From: Nocardioides hwasunensis
Lineage (GTDB): Bacteria; Actinomycetota; Actinomycetes; Propionibacteriales; Nocardioidaceae
NCBI RefSeq assembly: GCF_014779665.1
Contig: NZ_JACXYY010000006.1
Location: 62,001 to 126,000 of the forward strand
Direction of reading: 5' to 3'
DNA length: 64,000 nucleotides
Shown: one piece after another, positions 50,467-59,497 of the stretch
Numbering within the stretch: the first letter of the stretch is position 1
Layout of the letters: each line of letters opens with the position of its first letter
Notes under the pieces: generated by a model
Database searches by the model: none
The model's input: only the letters and a program-made list of their open reading frames with translations
What the model was told of the DNA's origin: nothing
Position numbers and translations under genes: made by a program

Positions 50467-52172
50467 TCGGACGCACCCCACGGCGCGGTGGCGCCGTGCG
50501 CGCCCTGTCCCGCGTGCTCTCGCCGGCGGTGGTCGTCGCGCTCCTGCTTCCGCTGGCGGCGCTGCTCGTCCTCGGCTCCGCCTCCCCGGCCGCCGCGCAC
50601 GCGACCCTGGTCGGCACCGACCCGGTCGAGGGGGCCGTGCTGGACACGGCGCCGGAGCAGGTGACCTTCACCTTCGACGAGGCGGTCATCGGCGTCCCGG
50701 CCGGCATCCAGGTCTTCGACGCCACCGGCGCGGAGGTCGCCGCGACGGCCTCGGTGCGCAAGGCGCAGCTGGTGGTCGACCTCGACGGTGAGGTCGACGA
50801 GGGGACGCTGGTGGTGGTGTGGCGCCTCGTCTCCGCGGACGGTCACCCGATCAGCGGCTCCCTGAGCTTCTCGGTCGGTGCCCCCAGCGACGTGGTCGAC
50901 GTGCCCACGGTCAGCACGGACGCCAGCACGAACGCTCCGCTGCATCTCGGCGTGGCCCGATGGCTCGGCTACGTCGGGCTGCTGCTCGCCGCAGGGCTGG
51001 CGGCGTTCTCGGTGCTCTTCCTGCCCGCGGACCGCGCCCACGACGGCTCCCGGCGACGGTTGCGCACCGCGGCGCGTGCGGCGGCGGTCGTGGGGGCCCT
51101 CGCCTGCTGGGTCGGCGTCCCGATGATCGCGCTCTACCAGCTCGGTCTGCCGCCCTCAGCGCTCGGTCGGGCCTCCACGTGGTCGGCGCTGGCCGCCGGC
51201 GAGTACGTCGTGCCCGCGATGGTGGTGCTCGGCCTGGCCCTGGCGGTCGGCGCCATGCCGCGCGCGGCGCCTGACCGGCGGCGCACCGCCCTGGTGCTCG
51301 CCGGGTGTGCGCTGTCCCTCGCCGCTCCCTCCGTGACCGGCCACACGCGGGCGGCCACCCCGCAGGCGCTCGTGATCGGCGTCGACGTGCTCCACCTCCT
51401 CGCCGGAGCCCTCTGGCTCGGGGGACTGGTGGCGATCGGGCTGGTCCTGGCCGACCTCGCCGCGCGTGACGACTCCGGTGCGCTCGTGCTGGCCCGCTTC
51501 TCGGCCTGCGCCTCGGGTGTCCTCGCCCTCCTGGTCGTCACCGGCACGGTGCTCGCCTGGCGGATCGCCGGGTCGTGGGGCGAGCTCGTCGACAGCGGCT
51601 ACGGCGGGCTGCTCCTCGTCAAGGTGGTCGTCGTCCTCGTCGCCGTGGCGATCGCTGCCTGGAACCGCTTCTCGCTGCTCCCGCGCCTTCGCGACGCGAC
51701 GAGGCGGGCCGAGCGCCGGGGCACCGCCTCGGTCCTGGTGCGTACGTCGCTGGCTGAGGCCGGCGTGCTGGTGGCGGTGCTGCTCGTGACCGGCTTCCTC
51801 GTCGATCGCAGCCCGGAGCCCGACGCCACCCCGTCCGCGTCCGCGGCCCCCGGCGACGCGTCGGGGGAGTCGGTCTGGCTCGGCGGCATCATCGCGGAGG
51901 TGGGCCTGGACCCCCTCGGCGTCGGACCGGCGACCGTCACCATCACCATGACCGACCCCGACGGCGCGCCCGCCGAGGGCTACGAGGCGCCCCGGATCAG
52001 CCTGTCGACCGCCGAGGTCGACCTGGGAGAGATCGAGCTGCGCAACCTCGGCCCCGGCATCTACGCCGGTGACCTGGTGATGCCGACCGGCGGCACCTGG
52101 GAGGCGCAGGTCTCGCTGCGCACGACCGAGTTCGACAACCCGGTCAAGACGGTGCGGTTCGAGGTGCCCTGA
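50463..52172 (+). CDS. CopC-CopD fusion copper transport protein (YcnJ-like)
   Basis: 569 residues. A signal peptide ends AAAHATLVGTDPVEG, exposing the CopC copper-binding His. The CopC domain runs to about residue 138 and contains SADGHPISGSLSF with a second ligand His. Eight or so transmembrane helices of a CopD domain follow (HLGVARWLGYVGLLLAAGLA, GVDVLHLLAGALWLGGLVAI with conserved His, FSACASGVLALLVVTGTVLA). The C-terminal 110 residues are an extracellular YtkA-like beta domain (TMTDPDGAPAEGYEAPRISL). It probably imports copper, and the copper radical oxidase upstream is an obvious client. Confidence 0.92.
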   Translation: MIGRTPRRGGAVRALSRVLSPAVVVALLLPLAALLVLGSASPAAAHATLVGTDPVEGAVLDTAPEQVTFTFDEAVIGVPAGIQVFDATGAEVAATASVRKAQLVVDLDGEVDEGTLVVVWRLVSADGHPISGSLSFSVGAPSDVVDVPTVSTDASTNAPLHLGVARWLGYVGLLLAAGLAAFSVLFLPADRAHDGSRRRLRTAARAAAVVGALACWVGVPMIALYQLGLPPSALGRASTWSALAAGEYVVPAMVVLGLALAVGAMPRAAPDRRRTALVLAGCALSLAAPSVTGHTRAATPQALVIGVDVLHLLAGALWLGGLVAIGLVLADLAARDDSGALVLARFSACASGVLALLVVTGTVLAWRIAGSWGELVDSGYGGLLLVKVVVVLVAVAIAAWNRFSLLPRLRDATRRAERRGTASVLVRTSLAEAGVLVAVLLVTGFLVDRSPEPDATPSASAAPGDASGESVWLGGIIAEVGLDPLGVGPATVTITMTDPDGAPAEGYEAPRISLSTAEVDLGEIELRNLGPGIYAGDLVMPTGGTWEAQVSLRTTEFDNPVKTVRFEVP

Positions 52173-52233
52173 GCGGCGCCACGGAGCAATTCCGGTCGGG
52201 CGGCAGCGGCCGCTCGTACCGCAGACTGGGACC

Positions 52234-53133
52234 ATGACGGAGCCCGGACGCGACCGCCTGCGTGAGCTGCTCGACGCGGTGCTCGACGAGGACCACGCCA
52301 CCTTGACGGACATGGCCAGCGGCGCCTTCTCGTCCCCGCACCACTTCAACCGGCGCGTGCGGCGCGAGTCCGGCGAGCCGCCGGTGGCGATGCGGCGCCG
52401 GGTCATGCTCGAGCGGGCGGCGTGGCGGATCGCCGGCGGCGACAGCGTCACCGCCGCCGCCTTCGAGGCCGGCTACGAGTCGGTCGAGGGTTTCGCGCGG
52501 GCCTACGCCCGGGCGTACGGACACCCGCCGAGCACACCGGCGGACGATCACTGGCTGCCGGCGCCCAACGGCATCCACTTCCACCCGCCCATGTCGTTGT
52601 GGGTCACGTCCTCGGAGCAGGCCATGAACCCGATCACCGAGCACCTCGTCCGCCACGACCTCGACGACACCCGGCACCTGCTGGACCTCGCCAGGGACGT
52701 GCCGGAGACGGCGTACGAGTCGTCGGTCGTGCCCGGCCTGGCGGTGCTCGGCTTCGACGGTCCCGACGAGTCGCTCGCCCAGCTGCTGGAGCACCTGGTG
52801 GCGAGCAAGGAGGTGTGGCTGGCCGCGATCGACGGGGAGGACCTCCCGGCCGGTGGCGACCGCAGTGCCGCGGCCCTGCTGGAGCGCCACGACGCCGTCG
52901 CGCCACGCTGGCTGGCCCGGGTGCGCGACCTCGACAGCCGGGGAGCCTGGGACGACCGGCTCGTCGACGCGCTGTGCGACCCCCCGGAGAGCTTCGTGAT
53001 GGGCAGCGTCTTCGCCCACGTCGTGACCTATGCGGCCGCCCGGCGCCAGGTGGCGCGACACGCGTTGCGCCACCACGGCGTCGTCGTCGACGAGGGCGAC
53101 CCGATCGAGTGGCTGCGGGAGGTCCGGAGGTAG
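52234..53133 (+). CDS. AraC-type HTH protein with DinB-like domain
   Basis: 299 residues. The N-terminal 100 residues are an AraC-type double HTH (FSSPHHFNRRVRRESGEPPV, VTAAAFEAGYESVEGFARAY). The C-terminal region looks like a DinB/YfiT four-helix bundle with possible metal-binding His residues (HLVRHDLDDTRHLLDLARDV, VFAHVVTYAAARRQVARHAL). Such fusions may act as stress regulators, but targets are unknown. Confidence 0.88.
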   Translation: MTEPGRDRLRELLDAVLDEDHATLTDMASGAFSSPHHFNRRVRRESGEPPVAMRRRVMLERAAWRIAGGDSVTAAAFEAGYESVEGFARAYARAYGHPPSTPADDHWLPAPNGIHFHPPMSLWVTSSEQAMNPITEHLVRHDLDDTRHLLDLARDVPETAYESSVVPGLAVLGFDGPDESLAQLLEHLVASKEVWLAAIDGEDLPAGGDRSAAALLERHDAVAPRWLARVRDLDSRGAWDDRLVDALCDPPESFVMGSVFAHVVTYAAARRQVARHALRHHGVVVDEGDPIEWLREVRR

Positions 53134-53134
53134 C

Positions 53135-53683
53135 TCAGGCGGGTCCGGTGCCGTCGCCCTGGTGGGTGACCTCGTCCTCGGTGAGGCCGAGTGCGGGCGC
53201 CAGCACGGCGGCCTGCTTCGACGGAGCACGCCGCGTCGACGCCTTGCTGTCGGAGGACTTCCGGGCGGGCAGCTTGCCCGACGGCGTCGACGCAGCCTTC
53301 TTGGCCGGCGCCTTCTTCGCAGCGGGCGCCTTCTTCGCAGCGGGCGCCTTCTTCGCAGCGGGCGCCTTCTTCGCGGCGGGTGCCGTCCCCGGGGCGGGCG
53401 CCTTCCGGGGCGACGGCTTCTTGGCAGCCGCTGGCACGTCGGGCTCGCTGGGCGACGGGGCGCCGGTCTCCGCGGCAGGGGCTCCGGTCACGTCTTCGTC
53501 GGGAGCCCACGGGGTCGACGGCCGCGTCGGGGATCCTCCGGTCGCGCGCTCGACCGCCCAGCCGATCACGCCCGATGCCGTCCGCAGGCCGACCCGGGCG
53601 ACGCCGAGCGAGGCGTCGGTGACGGCGCGCGCGGTGCCGACGGGGTGGGTGATCGCTCGGGTGATCTTGCTGATGGAGCTCAC
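53135..53683 (-). CDS. Protein with histone-H1-like Ala/Lys/Pro repeats
   Basis: 182 residues. The first 55 residues form a conserved-looking helical start (SISKITRAITHPVGTARAVT...GVIGWAVERATGG). A Pro/Ala-rich linker and five copies of APAAKK-type repeats (residues 85-130) follow, then a mixed tail. The repeats are basic and could bind DNA or the cell envelope. The DNA behind them is four 18-bp tandem units. The stop lies one base from the convergent neighbour's stop. Confidence 0.78.
   Translation of the reverse strand: MSSISKITRAITHPVGTARAVTDASLGVARVGLRTASGVIGWAVERATGGSPTRPSTPWAPDEDVTGAPAAETGAPSPSEPDVPAAAKKPSPRKAPAPGTAPAAKKAPAAKKAPAAKKAPAAKKAPAKKAASTPSGKLPARKSSDSKASTRRAPSKQAAVLAPALGLTEDEVTHQGDGTGPA
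53307..53378 (-). repeat. Four 18-bp tandem repeats coding for APAAKK units
   Basis: Three copies are identical and the fourth differs by one base. Each encodes six residues, so copy-number change keeps the reading frame. Confidence 0.88.
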
Positions 53684-53763
53684 AAGGGTTCCTCTCGTGG
53701 GTGGTCGTCACCTACCCAAGCACGCCGCCCCGCACGACGCGGCGGGCCGGCCGACCCGTCGGG

Positions 53764-53901
53764 TCAGGTGGCGTCCTCGCGCAGCAGCCACCAGGCGGCG
53801 AGCCAGGCGGCCGCTCCGGCGACGAGCTCGACGTGCAGCTCGACGATCGCCAGCGTGGCCAGCGTGGTGAACGCGACCGAGCTGAACGCCGAGCCCGCCA
53901 T
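53764..53901 (-). CDS. Small membrane protein (45 residues)
   Basis: A short leftward frame starts eight bases after the stop of the FAD-TPR gene, so it is probably co-transcribed. It reads MAGSAFSSVAFTTLATLAIV and continues as two hydrophobic segments ending AAWWLLREDAT. Coding support is moderate: spacing, hydrophobic pattern and a plausible start only. Confidence 0.5.
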   Translation of the reverse strand: MAGSAFSSVAFTTLATLAIVELHVELVAGAAAWLAAWWLLREDAT

Positions 53902-53908
53902 CACCGGG

Positions 53909-56554
53909 TCACCGTCGCGACGCGGCGTCCGCGTGGGCGGGCAGGGCCTCGGTCACGGTCGCCAGACGGCGGGCGTCGAGCGCCGAGGAGCGGCGCGACA
54001 GGCGCGCGTCGAGCAGCGTCGCGGCCTCGGTGGTGCGCCCGGCCATCGCGAGCGCGTGGACCAGCGTGTCCTCGACGACCTCGCGCTGCGCCTTGCTCCC
54101 GCCGAGCGGCGCCATCGTGGCCACCACCGTGGTGAGGGTGGCTGCGGCAGCGTTCCAGCGCTCCTCGACGACCGAGACCAGGCCCCGGCACAGCGGCGCG
54201 ACGACGTCGCGGAACACGACGTCCTGGCTGCGCGAGGACTCCTCGGCCAGGACGCTCAGCGCCGAGGCGTCGCCGTCGGCGGCGAGCAGCACGGCTCCGT
54301 GCATCGCCGCGAACGCGGTCGGCGGGGTGCTCAGCCACTCCGACGGTGCGTGGGCGCGCACGTCGGAGACCGGCAGGTCGTCGGTCCAGGCGCCGGTGAC
54401 GCGGCCGCGCCACAGCAGCGCGCCGCTGTCGACCACCACGCGGCTGCCGCTGACCACGGAAGGGGCGAGCTCGCGGTGGTAGCGACGGCGTACGGCCTCG
54501 ACGTCGTCCTGCATCAGCTCGTGGAGCGCGGCGTGCCAGGAGAAGTGCGAGCGGTGGTTGGCCTCGGGGCCGCGGGAGCGGATCCACTCGTCGAGCCAGG
54601 CCAGACCGGTGGCGTGGTCTCCGGTCTCGTAGAACACGTGGGCCCGAGCGTGCACGGCGTGGCCGGAGGACGGCTCGACCGACAGGGCGTACGACGACAG
54701 CTCCTCGGCCTCGGCCCAGCGCTCCTGGTCCTGGCGCACGAAGGCGAGCTGGCCGGCGTACCACCAGTCGTCGCCGTAGGAGCGGCCGAGCGACTCGACG
54801 AGCGCTGCGGTCTGCGAGCCGCTGGTGAGGCCGCCGAAGGCGACCGTCGGCACCGCGACGCTGACGGCGAGAGCGTCGCGCGGGAAGAGGCGCACGTGGC
54901 GCAGGAGGGCGGACGCGCCGGTCGCCTCGTCGGTGCGCAGCCGGGTGGTGACGGCGTCGAGGAAGGAGCTCTCGCGGTCGTCGAGGTGGCGCTCGGCCGC
55001 GGCCCGGTGGGCGGCACGGAGCGAGGCCTGCCAGTGGGTGTTGGTGCCCCACTCGTGGCCGAGCAGGGCCAGCGCGGCGTGCGCCTGGACGAAACCCTCG
55101 TCGGCGGCGACGGCCTCGGCCAGCCCCTCCTCGACGCCGTCCTGGAGGCGGAGCAGTCGACCGAGCGCGCCGTTGTAGCGGTCGGCGGCGTCCTGGCTGG
55201 TGGACAGGGTGAGGCCGTAGGGGTCGACCGGGCGCCGGCGCGACTCGCCGTGCATCGAGCGGCTCACGACGCGGGCTACGTCGTAGGCCTGCTCGCGGAT
55301 CTCGGGCATCGCCGTGGACTCCCACATGTTGCCCTTGCGCAGGGAGCCGACGGCGAGGAACGGCACGGTGTCGGGCAGCGTGCCGACGATGCGACCGTCG
55401 TCGGTCGTGTCGATGCCCAGCCCGGCAGGGCCGGGGCGGACGAGCCCGGTCTGGGCGAGCCGGCTCAGGAGTGGGTCGGAGGCGATCGAGCCGACCGGTC
55501 CGGTGCAGTTCACGACGGCGGCGACCCGCAGGGTCGTGCCGTCGTCGAGGGTGACGTGCAGCGCGTGGGCGTCCGCCCGGACCCCCGCGATCGTGCCGCG
55601 GTGGCGCCGCAGTCGGCCCGCGGAGGAGATGGCGTCGAAGCGGCGTGCGGTCGCGGGCGCCATCCGGTGGCGATGGACGTCCCAGCTCCGCGCGTCCTCG
55701 GCGATGAAGCGACGCTTGTCGGCCTCGGACAGCCCGCGCCAGAGCTGCGCGGTCACCGGACGCAGGCCGTCGACCGCCGCGCGCCAGTCGCCCGTGGACC
55801 GCACCGTCTCCTCGACGTGTGCCGACACGATGGTGCGCAGGTCGTCGAGTCCCTGGGTGCGGGTGATGCCCGGTGGCGGTGGGACCGGGGGAGTGGTGGG
55901 CAGCACGTGCGGGCGCGGCACCGCGTCGGTGCGCGAGACGACGTGGACGGTGCGGTCGGGGCGGTCGGCGCTGATCGCGAGGTCGACCATGGTGAGACCG
56001 GACCCGAGCATCAGCACGTCGCCGACGTCGGGGACGGGCTGCGTCCACGGGTCGGTGACCAGGCGGGCGTCCGCGACGAGCTCGGCGGGCGCCCAGCCGG
56101 TGCCGGGCTGGCTGCTGGTCGCCAGCACGACGGCGCGGGCCTCGAGCCGGTCGCCGTCGGAGAGCTCCATGGCGAACCCGGTGCCGACGCTCGTGATGTC
56201 GACGACCTCCGCGCGGCGGCGTACGACCCGGGCGTTGCCGGGGAACTCGGTGGCCGTGGTCAGCAGGCCCTCGATGTAGCGGCCGAAGACGGCGCGTGGG
56301 GCGAAGTCGTGGGGCTGGAACTTCGGGTCGTGGTGGTTGCGCAGCCAGCGCAGGAAGTGCTCGGGGTCGCGCGGGAAGGCGCTCATGCCCGAGGCGGGGA
56401 CGTTGAGGAGGTGGCGGTCGTCGGTGGTCGAGTACGCCTGGCCGCGCCCCGTGGTGGGGGCCGGGTCGACCAGCTCGACGCGGAAGCGTGAGGAGAGCGC
56501 GGTCACCAGGTGGGTGGCGACCAGCGTGCCGCCGGCTCCGGCGCCGACCACCAC
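53909..56554 (-). CDS. FAD/NAD(P)-binding oxidoreductase fused to TTC38-like TPR domain
   Basis: 881 residues in two parts. Residues 1-470 are an FAD/NAD(P)-binding protein of the PF13454 type: VVGAGAGGTLVATHLV, HLLNVPASGMSAFPRDPEHF, then VLMLGSGLTMVDLAISAD for the second nucleotide and VVNCTGPVGSIASDPLLSRL. Residues 480-870 resemble tetratricopeptide repeat protein 38 (ALALLGHEWGTNTHWQASLR, YGDDWWYAGQLAFVRQDQER, SHFSWHAALHELMQDDVEAV). I know these two types as separate proteins, so the fusion is notable. GTG at 56554 is taken as the start because the first beta-strand begins there. Substrate unknown; a hydroxylase-like or amine-oxidising role is possible. Confidence 0.85.
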   Translation of the reverse strand: MVVGAGAGGTLVATHLVTALSSRFRVELVDPAPTTGRGQAYSTTDDRHLLNVPASGMSAFPRDPEHFLRWLRNHHDPKFQPHDFAPRAVFGRYIEGLLTTATEFPGNARVVRRRAEVVDITSVGTGFAMELSDGDRLEARAVVLATSSQPGTGWAPAELVADARLVTDPWTQPVPDVGDVLMLGSGLTMVDLAISADRPDRTVHVVSRTDAVPRPHVLPTTPPVPPPPGITRTQGLDDLRTIVSAHVEETVRSTGDWRAAVDGLRPVTAQLWRGLSEADKRRFIAEDARSWDVHRHRMAPATARRFDAISSAGRLRRHRGTIAGVRADAHALHVTLDDGTTLRVAAVVNCTGPVGSIASDPLLSRLAQTGLVRPGPAGLGIDTTDDGRIVGTLPDTVPFLAVGSLRKGNMWESTAMPEIREQAYDVARVVSRSMHGESRRRPVDPYGLTLSTSQDAADRYNGALGRLLRLQDGVEEGLAEAVAADEGFVQAHAALALLGHEWGTNTHWQASLRAAHRAAAERHLDDRESSFLDAVTTRLRTDEATGASALLRHVRLFPRDALAVSVAVPTVAFGGLTSGSQTAALVESLGRSYGDDWWYAGQLAFVRQDQERWAEAEELSSYALSVEPSSGHAVHARAHVFYETGDHATGLAWLDEWIRSRGPEANHRSHFSWHAALHELMQDDVEAVRRRYHRELAPSVVSGSRVVVDSGALLWRGRVTGAWTDDLPVSDVRAHAPSEWLSTPPTAFAAMHGAVLLAADGDASALSVLAEESSRSQDVVFRDVVAPLCRGLVSVVEERWNAAAATLTTVVATMAPLGGSKAQREVVEDTLVHALAMAGRTTEAATLLDARLSRRSSALDARRLATVTEALPAHADAASRR

Positions 56555-56608
56555 GACCCGACAGTCACCCTCGTTCGACCCCAGCGGCGTTATGGCCCCA
56601 CTCCGTCC

Positions 56609-56638
56609 TTTTAGTGCACTGAATTACGTGACTAAAGG
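56609..56638 (-). promoter_or_regulatory. Imperfect inverted repeat upstream of FAD-TPR gene
   Basis: TTTAGTGCAC (56610-56619 region) and CGTGACTAAA (56627-56636) form an AT-rich imperfect palindrome about 60 bp before the start. It is a candidate operator or promoter; the DNA around it is otherwise GC-rich. Confidence 0.5.
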
Positions 56639-56678
56639 TACCAAGGAGCGTGCCGCGCGGCGAGTCGGCGCGCAGGGA

Positions 56679-57278
56679 TCAGGCGTCGCGGCGCATGACG
56701 ACGCGCGGGAAGCCGGCCGAGGTCGCCTCGGTGCTGCTCGCGAGCTCGAAGCCGGCGTCCTCGAAGAGCTTGCGGGTGCCGACGTAGGCCATGGTGAGGT
56801 CGACCTTCTCGCCCCGGTTGTCGACGGGGTAGCCCTCGATGACCGGCGCCCCGCGCTGGACGGCGTACGCCACCGCGCCCTCGAGCAGGACGTGCGAGAT
56901 GCCCCGACCGCGGTGACCGGGCCGCACCCGGATGCACCAGACCGACCACGCGTCCTGCTCGTCGACGTGCGGGATCTTCGTGGAGCGGGCGAAGGGGAGG
57001 TCGGCCCGCGGGGCGACCGCGGCCCACCCGACGACCTCGTCGCCGTCGTAGGCGAGCACACCGGGCTTGGTGCGCCTGCGGGTCAGTGCCTCCACGAAGT
57101 CGGCGCGCGCGGGACCGGCGAGCTCGCGGTTGTCCTTGGCCGGGATGCGGTGGCTCAGGCACCAGCACACGTTGGACGTCGGCTTCTTCGGGCCCACCAT
57201 CGTGCGCACGTCGTCGAAGCGTGCCTGGGTCGCCGGGTGGACGGTGAGCCCGTCGGAGGAGGTGAGAGGCGCGGCCAT
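56679..57278 (-). CDS. GNAT family N-acetyltransferase
   Basis: 199 residues. The acetyl-CoA site is IRVRPGHRGRGISHVLLEGA, preceded by the beta-hairpin GDEVVGWAAVAPR. The N-terminal stretch VCWCLSHRIPAKDNRELAG is Cys/Trp-rich, as in a group of actinobacterial GNATs of unknown substrate. It lies 124 bp upstream of the FAD-TPR gene on the same strand, without evident coupling. Confidence 0.9.
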   Translation of the reverse strand: MAAPLTSSDGLTVHPATQARFDDVRTMVGPKKPTSNVCWCLSHRIPAKDNRELAGPARADFVEALTRRRTKPGVLAYDGDEVVGWAAVAPRADLPFARSTKIPHVDEQDAWSVWCIRVRPGHRGRGISHVLLEGAVAYAVQRGAPVIEGYPVDNRGEKVDLTMAYVGTRKLFEDAGFELASSTEATSAGFPRVVMRRDA

Positions 57279-57412
57279 GGGTCCACGCTAGAACGCTGGT
57301 CGCTCCCTCGCATGTCGAGCTGGTCGCCACCACGTCGCTCGCGGCGCACGATGCGCTGCTCGAGGACCGACCCGAGACGGACCTCTGCCCACGCGCTCGG
57401 TTGAATGGCGTC

Positions 57413-58114
57413 ATGGGTGAGGCGATGCGCACGATCGGGCTGCTGGGCGGGATGAGCTGGGAGAGCTCGGCGCTCTACTACCAGGTCGTCAACGAGGCCG
57501 TCCGCGAGCGGCTGGGCGGCTACCACTCGGCGAAGGTGCTGATGTCGTCGGTCGACTTCGCCGAGGTGGAGGCCATGCAGGCCACCGGGGACTGGGACGC
57601 TGCGGGCGAGCTGCTCGCCGCCGAGGCGCGCGCCCTCGAGGCCGCCGGTGCCGACTGCCTGGTGCTCTGCACCAACACGATGCACAAGGTCGCAGGTGCC
57701 ATCGAGGCGGCTGCATCGATCCCGCTGCTGCACATCGTCGACGTCACCGCGGCCGCGATCCACGACGCCGGCCTCTCCCGGGTGGCGCTGCTCGGCACCC
57801 GCTTCACCATGGAGCAGCCCTTCGTGCGCGAGCGGCTGGAGGCCCAAGGCATCGAGGTGCTCGTGCCGACCGGCGACGACCTCGAGCTGGTGCACCGGGT
57901 GATCTACGACGAGCTCGTCCACGGCGTCGTGCGCGACGGGTCGCGGTCGGCGTACGTCGACGTGGTGGCGCGCCTGGCGACCGCCGGCGCCGAGGGCGTG
58001 ATCCTCGGCTGCACCGAGATCGAGCTGCTGATCGGCGCCGACGACGTCGAGGTGCCGGTCTTCGCCACGACCCGCCTGCACGCACTCGCCGCGGTGGACT
58101 TCGCGCTGGGCTGA
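57413..58114 (+). CDS. Aspartate/glutamate racemase family protein
   Basis: 233 residues from ATG 57413. TTGAAT ends six bases upstream, so the message may be leaderless; ATG 57425 (MRTIGLLGG) is the alternative. Both catalytic Cys motifs are present: ADCLVLCTNTMHKVA and GVILGCTEIELLI. GGMSWESSALYYQVVN near the start is typical of the YgeA/RacX-like aspartate racemases. It may make D-amino acids for cell-wall or signalling use. Confidence 0.92.
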   Translation: MGEAMRTIGLLGGMSWESSALYYQVVNEAVRERLGGYHSAKVLMSSVDFAEVEAMQATGDWDAAGELLAAEARALEAAGADCLVLCTNTMHKVAGAIEAAASIPLLHIVDVTAAAIHDAGLSRVALLGTRFTMEQPFVRERLEAQGIEVLVPTGDDLELVHRVIYDELVHGVVRDGSRSAYVDVVARLATAGAEGVILGCTEIELLIGADDVEVPVFATTRLHALAAVDFALG

Positions 58115-58147
58115 CCGCGCGCGGTCGGGCTGGTCCTGTGGTCTCTC

Positions 58148-58445
58148 GAACACGTGCTCCGAGGCGGCGGGCGGGCTGGACACGTGTCCGAGACGTCGCC
58201 CCCGGATGGGAGCTTCGCGGGCAACAAGGCGGACACGTGTCCGAGAGGTTGCCCCCGGCCCAGTCGAGGGCTGCGCTCCAGTCGTTGGTCATCGGCGCGA
58301 CGCTGGCGCCACCACGTCCACACGTGTCCGAGGAATCGCCCTCGGAACGGCGGATCGAGGGCGACGTCACGGACACGTGTCCGCGACGTCGCCCGGGCAC
58401 GCCAGCCGAGGGCGACCTCTCGGACACGTGTCCGGATCAGGTGAC
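58148..58445. repeat. Array of six palindromic GGACACGTGTCC units
   Basis: Cores lie at 58148-58160 (degenerate), 58178-58189, 58231-58242, 58318-58329 (two mismatches), 58371-58382 and 58422-58433. In the best units the core is flanked symmetrically by GGGC-R-AC on the left and GT-Y-GCCC on the right, five bases away, a 36-bp palindrome. The unit at 58219-58254 has GGGCAAC/GTTGCCC and that at 58359-58394 has GGGCGAC/GTCGCCC, a compensatory change. The array fills the 354-bp gap between two convergent genes. No gene fits here. It resembles a repetitive extragenic palindrome cluster. Confidence 0.85.
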
Positions 58446-58468
58446 GGCGGACGGGGAGCCCCCGCCGC

Positions 58469-59497
58469 TCAGCCCTGGGCGGGCCAGAGGGAGTGGTAGG
58501 CGTTGATCGCCGGCTGCCCGCCGAGGTGGGCGTAGAGCACGTGGGAGTCGCGCGGGATCTCACCCTGGCCCACGAGGTCGATGAGGCCGGCGAGCGACTT
58601 CCCCTCGTAGACGGGGTCGGTGATCATCGCCTCGAGCTGCGCGCCGAGCGCCATCGCCTCCATCGTCGAGTCGACCGGGAGTCCGTAGAGCTCCCCGGCC
58701 CAGCCCTCGAGCACCGTGATCTCGTCGTCGCGCAGGTCGCGGCCGAGCTCGATCAGCTCGGCGGTGTGGCGGGCGATCCGGGCGACCTGGTCGCGGGTCT
58801 TCTCCAGCGTGGCGCTCGCGTCGATGCCGAGCACGCGACGGCGGACGCCGGTGAGGTCCTCCAGCGCGGCGAAGCCGGCGATCATGCCGGCGTGCGTCGA
58901 GCCGGTCACCGTGCAGACCACGATCGTGTCGAACGTGACGCCCAGCTCCTTCTCCTGCTCGGCGACCTCGAAGGCCCAGTTGGCGAACCCGAGCCCACCG
59001 AGGCGGTGCTCGCTCGCGCCGGCCGGGATGGCGTACGGCGTGCCGCCCGACTCCTCGACCTCACGGAGCGCGTCCTTCCACGAGTCGCGGATGCCGATGT
59101 CGAAGCCGGCCGGGTCGAGGCGGGAGTCGGCGCCCATCATCCGGCTGAGCAGGATGTTGCCGACCTGGGTGTTGGTGGGGTCGTCCCACGGCACCCACTT
59201 CTCCTGCACCAGGCGGCACTTGAGGCCGAGGTGCGCGGCGACCGCTGCGACCTGGCGCGTGTGGTTGGACTGGAAGCCGCCGATGGACACGAGCGTGTCG
59301 GCGCCGCTGGCGAGCACGTCGGGGACGATGTACTCCAGCTTGCGGACCTTGTTGCCGCCGTAGGCCAGGGGGCTGCTGACGTCCTCGCGCTTGGCCCAGA
59401 CGGTGGCGCCACCGAGGTGCTGGGTCAGTCGCTTCAGCTCGTGGACGGGGGACGGGCCGAACGTGAGCGGGTAGCGCTCGAACTGGTCGAGGATCAC
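58469..59497 (-). CDS. acdS: 1-aminocyclopropane-1-carboxylate deaminase
   Basis: 342 residues, close to the 338 of Pseudomonas AcdS. The PLP Lys is Lys50 in [33 protein letters not shown] and [11 protein letters not shown] match the family. TDPVYEGKS (Tyr and Glu) and YAHLGG (Leu) are the residues that mark true ACC deaminases rather than D-cysteine desulfhydrases. The enzyme turns ACC, the plant ethylene precursor, into 2-oxobutyrate and ammonia, a trait of plant-associated bacteria. The GTG start overlaps the GntR stop (GTGA), so both form one operon. Confidence 0.93.
   Translation of the reverse strand: MILDQFERYPLTFGPSPVHELKRLTQHLGGATVWAKREDVSSPLAYGGNKVRKLEYIVPDVLASGADTLVSIGGFQSNHTRQVAAVAAHLGLKCRLVQEKWVPWDDPTNTQVGNILLSRMMGADSRLDPAGFDIGIRDSWKDALREVEESGGTPYAIPAGASEHRLGGLGFANWAFEVAEQEKELGVTFDTIVVCTVTGSTHAGMIAGFAALEDLTGVRRRVLGIDASATLEKTRDQVARIARHTAELIELGRDLRDDEITVLEGWAGELYGLPVDSTMEAMALGAQLEAMITDPVYEGKSLAGLIDLVGQGEIPRDSHVLYAHLGGQPAINAYHSLWPAQG

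Noticed and set aside
53030..56491. A 1153-codon rightward frame opposite the FAD-TPR gene
   Set aside because: It is a Gly/Arg/Val-rich antisense shadow that runs across several real genes on both strands, without motifs.
58148..58445. CRISPR array
   Set aside because: The units are palindromic, unevenly spaced (about 30-90 bp), imperfect, and the spacers are partly made of the repeat arms. No cas gene is near.
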